64,000 bases of DNA from Vibrio campbellii CAIM 519 = NBRC 15631 = ATCC 25920. GTDB lineage: Bacteria; Pseudomonadota; Gammaproteobacteria; Enterobacterales; Vibrionaceae. Under the pieces are notes generated by a model. The model ran no database searches. It saw only the letters and a list, made by a program, of their open reading frames with translations, and was not told the origin of the DNA. Location: assembly GCF_002163755.1 (NCBI RefSeq), contig NZ_CP015864.1, forward strand, positions 682,001 to 746,000, written 5' to 3'. A program made the position numbers and the translations under genes. This document shows, piece by piece, positions 61,641-64,000 of the stretch. Position 1 is the first letter of the stretch, and each line of letters begins with the position of its first letter.

Positions 61641-62522
61641 ATGAGTCTTCTATTCAGGTATAATCCCGTATCCAATATTTGGAGTATAAACGTCCACACC
61701 ACTGAACCTGTACCATTGTCGAGGCATCTCTTGCAGCTAACCAGCTTTAAATACAAAACGCGTAAAGGCCCTGATTATCGTCACGGCGACCAAGTGTCGT
61801 TCATCGACATTAAAGAGACGTTTGGCATCGGCGGTATTCGTATTGGTAAGTGGGTGAACAAGGAAGAAAAAGATCTCGCCGCGAACTTGATCTTCGATTC
61901 TTTAGCAGACTTGGCGTTTATATTGGCACTGCCTCCTAATGCTATTGGTCTTCGTGGCAACCTGAATCTTGCTTTCGGAACTGGGGGACGAAAAGGCGTT
62001 CAAGCGCATTACGCCCCGAATCAGCGCGAGTTGGCATTAGCGAAAAACGCAGGAGCCGGAGCACTGGCCCATGAGTTTTGGCACGCATTTGACCATTACA
62101 TTGCTGAAAAGGCGTTTGATATTGGCGACCGTTCCGGCCCTCAGCGTAAGACGATTTTCGCCAGCGATTGTTGGCTTCAAAATGCCGATCATTTCCCCCA
62201 CCTATTGAACGAGCGCTTACTCAAGATTTTCGATGCGACCTTGCTTAACGCAGATGGTCAAGACAAACACGACTACGTGTCTCGAAGTGTGCGGGCAGAC
62301 CAAGCAATGGGATCGAGCTACTTCTCACAGCCTACTGAGATGATGGCAAGAGCCTTTGAGGCCGTCGTAGAGTCATGCTCTGGCATAGAGAACGCTTATC
62401 TAGTTTCGGGCACAACCAAGCCAGACACCTTGCCCCTCTATCCCGATATAGCGCATAGACATGTCATTAATGACGCACTGCAAGCGTACTTTCGCCCTTT
62501 GGGAGATGCCCTAAGCCGTTGA
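61641..62522 (+). CDS. CLCA_X / LPD1-like protein with HExxH
   Basis: 293 residues. HEFWHAFDH near residue 149 fits the HExxH zinc-protease pattern, with PTEMMARAFEAVV near 235 supplying a possible third ligand Glu. The fold pattern resembles the CLCA_X / large polyvalent-protein-domain (LPD1) proteins often carried by phages and toxins. A lone gene with no signal peptide. Metalloprotease activity is an inference from the motif. Confidence 0.68.
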   Translation: MSLLFRYNPVSNIWSINVHTTEPVPLSRHLLQLTSFKYKTRKGPDYRHGDQVSFIDIKETFGIGGIRIGKWVNKEEKDLAANLIFDSLADLAFILALPPNAIGLRGNLNLAFGTGGRKGVQAHYAPNQRELALAKNAGAGALAHEFWHAFDHYIAEKAFDIGDRSGPQRKTIFASDCWLQNADHFPHLLNERLLKIFDATLLNADGQDKHDYVSRSVRADQAMGSSYFSQPTEMMARAFEAVVESCSGIENAYLVSGTTKPDTLPLYPDIAHRHVINDALQAYFRPLGDALSR

Positions 62523-62636
62523 TACGTGAATAGCGACTATTCATCATTATCTCGCGCAGTTTGAGCATAAACCTTTCACATCAATCTTAAAAAGGTTTAT
62601 ACATAACACTCTATTATTCAAGCTACTGAATATTTC

Positions 62637-63968
62637 ATGACGTCAAAAGAAATTCTAAAAATTCGTAATGTCCGCTGTTTCCTTATGTTCCGAACCAGCT
62701 ATTTTGCGCGCTTCTATTATCCCGTATTTACCCTGCTCTATTTGGACTACGGGTTAACACTTTCTCAGTTTGCCATGCTCAATGTCGTGTGGGCGGCGAC
62801 CATTGTTTTAGCTGAAGTACCGTCTGGCGCTTTCGCTGATACGCTAGGTCGTAAAAGGCTGGTGGTTTTATCATCGCTCGTCATGTTCATCGAAATCGCA
62901 ATGATCGCCTTTGTCCCAACTGGGAACCCCACTTTTGTTTTCATTGTGTTTTTGATTAACCGAGTATTGAGCGGCTTAGCGATGGCGTTGGCAAGCGGCG
63001 CCGATGAAGCATTGGCGTACGATACGTTAAAAGAACAAGGCAAAGAGGAGCTGTGGCCACGTGTGTTGCAGATTCAACTTCGTCTTTCGTCAAGCGTTGG
63101 TATTGTTGTCACACTATTGGGGGCAGCCATGTACGACGTTAACTTTATGGCATCGGTGTATCATTTCCTTGGACTGGCAGAGCCAGAAACGACCCAAGAC
63201 ATCATGCGCATCCCTGTTTACGCGACATTGCTTGTTGCGTTGATCGCCATCTACGCGGCGATGGGCATGAGAGAAGCAAAAAGGGTTATTCCTAGCAACG
63301 AGAATAAATTAGCTTCGACCATAGCAAGTATGAAACTGACGCTCAACACAGCGAAATGGGTACTGTCTACGCCTTACGTACTGTTTATCTTGCTTTATTA
63401 CAGTTTGTTCGAACACACTTCGCGTATGTTTTTAACCATGAACAGTCAGTACTATCGCGCTATTGACATTCCAATTATTTACTTCGGTTTTATCGGGGCT
63501 GGCATTAGCTTATTGCAGATCATCTTGGCTGGTCAAAGCCGCCGATTGGCGGAAAGCATGGGGCCGAAGACGTTCATCTTAGTCATGGGGATTGCCACAA
63601 TGGCAACTTACTATTGGATTAGTATGGGCTGGTCAATTTATGGGGTAATTCCTGCGCTGATTCTGATCTTTATTATCATGACGATGAACATCTTCATCAG
63701 CTACCACCTGAACAAAAAGACCGAGTCACATAACCGAGCAACGGTATTGAGCTTCAAAGGTTTGATGTTCAACCTAGGCTACGGGTTGATCGGTATGCTC
63801 TATGCCTACTACTACAAGTTGCTATCGCAAAACTACACCGAGGAACAGATAGAACAACACATTGATTTTATCGCGTCCCTGTCTTCGTTCTTCTATTACT
63901 TTACGTTTTTATTTGTCGCAATCAGCGTCTTTTTCTATATCAAAGACAAAAAGCAGGCGATCTTTTAG
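62637..63968 (+). CDS. MFS transporter
   Basis: 443 residues with about twelve helices. Typical A-motif-like GAFADTLGRKRLVVLSS follows helix 2, and the GMREAKRVIPSNENKL central loop separates the two halves. Substrate unknown. The ATG has a weak ribosome site. A terminator GCAGGCGATC/GATCGCCTG overlaps its stop. Confidence 0.9.
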   Translation: MTSKEILKIRNVRCFLMFRTSYFARFYYPVFTLLYLDYGLTLSQFAMLNVVWAATIVLAEVPSGAFADTLGRKRLVVLSSLVMFIEIAMIAFVPTGNPTFVFIVFLINRVLSGLAMALASGADEALAYDTLKEQGKEELWPRVLQIQLRLSSSVGIVVTLLGAAMYDVNFMASVYHFLGLAEPETTQDIMRIPVYATLLVALIAIYAAMGMREAKRVIPSNENKLASTIASMKLTLNTAKWVLSTPYVLFILLYYSLFEHTSRMFLTMNSQYYRAIDIPIIYFGFIGAGISLLQIILAGQSRRLAESMGPKTFILVMGIATMATYYWISMGWSIYGVIPALILIFIIMTMNIFISYHLNKKTESHNRATVLSFKGLMFNLGYGLIGMLYAYYYKLLSQNYTEEQIEQHIDFIASLSSFFYYFTFLFVAISVFFYIKDKKQAIF

Positions 63969-63977
63969 ATCGCCTGT
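63953..63977 (+). terminator. Terminator at the end of the MFS gene
   Basis: GCAGGCGATC-TTTTA-GATCGCCTG stem followed by TTGG; overlaps the last codons. Confidence 0.7.
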
Positions 63978-64000
63978 TGGTAGGAAGGTTCAAACTACCA

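Overview
The window looks like a Vibrio chromosome, plausibly the second chromosome of a Harveyi-clade or related species. This is inferred from a glyA-gcvH-gcvP operon, gene cassettes separated by Vibrio-type attC repeats, a V. cholerae cytolysin-like haemolysin, a pentahaem TMAO-reductase pair, GGCGAACC..GGTTCGCC terminators, and many proteins of Vibrio type. No rRNA, tRNA or replication origin was recognised.

Layout. (1) 1-4656: the end of glyA, then gcvH and gcvP of the glycine-cleavage system. (2) 4657-17812: a 13-kb integron cassette array with no integrase (a CALIN-type array). It holds 18 cassette genes, all on the minus strand: five GNAT acetyltransferases, a TrmO-like protein, two SDR-fold proteins, a LysE exporter, a cytidine deaminase, a Nudix hydrolase, a cupin, an HEPN-like protein, several unknowns and two broken genes. 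It has 15 full attC sites and one half attC. Two further attC positions hold long unusual elements that resemble each other (A at 5946, B at 16740). An IS30 element separates the Nudix gene from its attC. The block is flanked by two imperfect copies of the gcvP terminator. (3) 17.9-23.9 kb: a LysR regulator, a DUF2938 membrane protein, a multidomain pore-forming haemolysin, and a decayed stretch with a serine-resolvase relic. (4) 24-30.5 kb: a torYZ-like TMAO reductase operon, secreted proteins, a retropepsin-like protein, an SDR gene and a truncated LysR gene. (5) 30.7-37.1 kb: a small secreted protein, then a tandem duplication of a LruC-domain surface protein plus a lipoprotein, with a homogenised 1.2-kb block. 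(6) 37.4-43.3 kb: a fecBCDE ferric-siderophore ABC importer with an IutA-like TonB receptor. (7) 43.3-51 kb: housekeeping and unknown genes, including an AccD with a divergent LysR, a prephenate-dehydratase-like secreted protein, an OmpV/MipA porin-like protein and a DUF819 membrane protein. (8) 51.3-64 kb: an ABC exporter, an RcnR-like regulator whose operator-type sites also sit before an unknown two-gene Cys-rich operon, a P-loop kinase, a Nudix hydrolase, two MFS transporters, an HExxH protein and relics of GST and LysE genes.

The least explained signals are the covarying elements A and B at attC positions, the RcnR-type operators before two uncharacterised genes instead of an rcnA pump, the terminator duplication bracketing an integrase-less array, and the LruC/lipoprotein tandem pair under gene conversion. 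Coordinates were read by eye; no database search was run.
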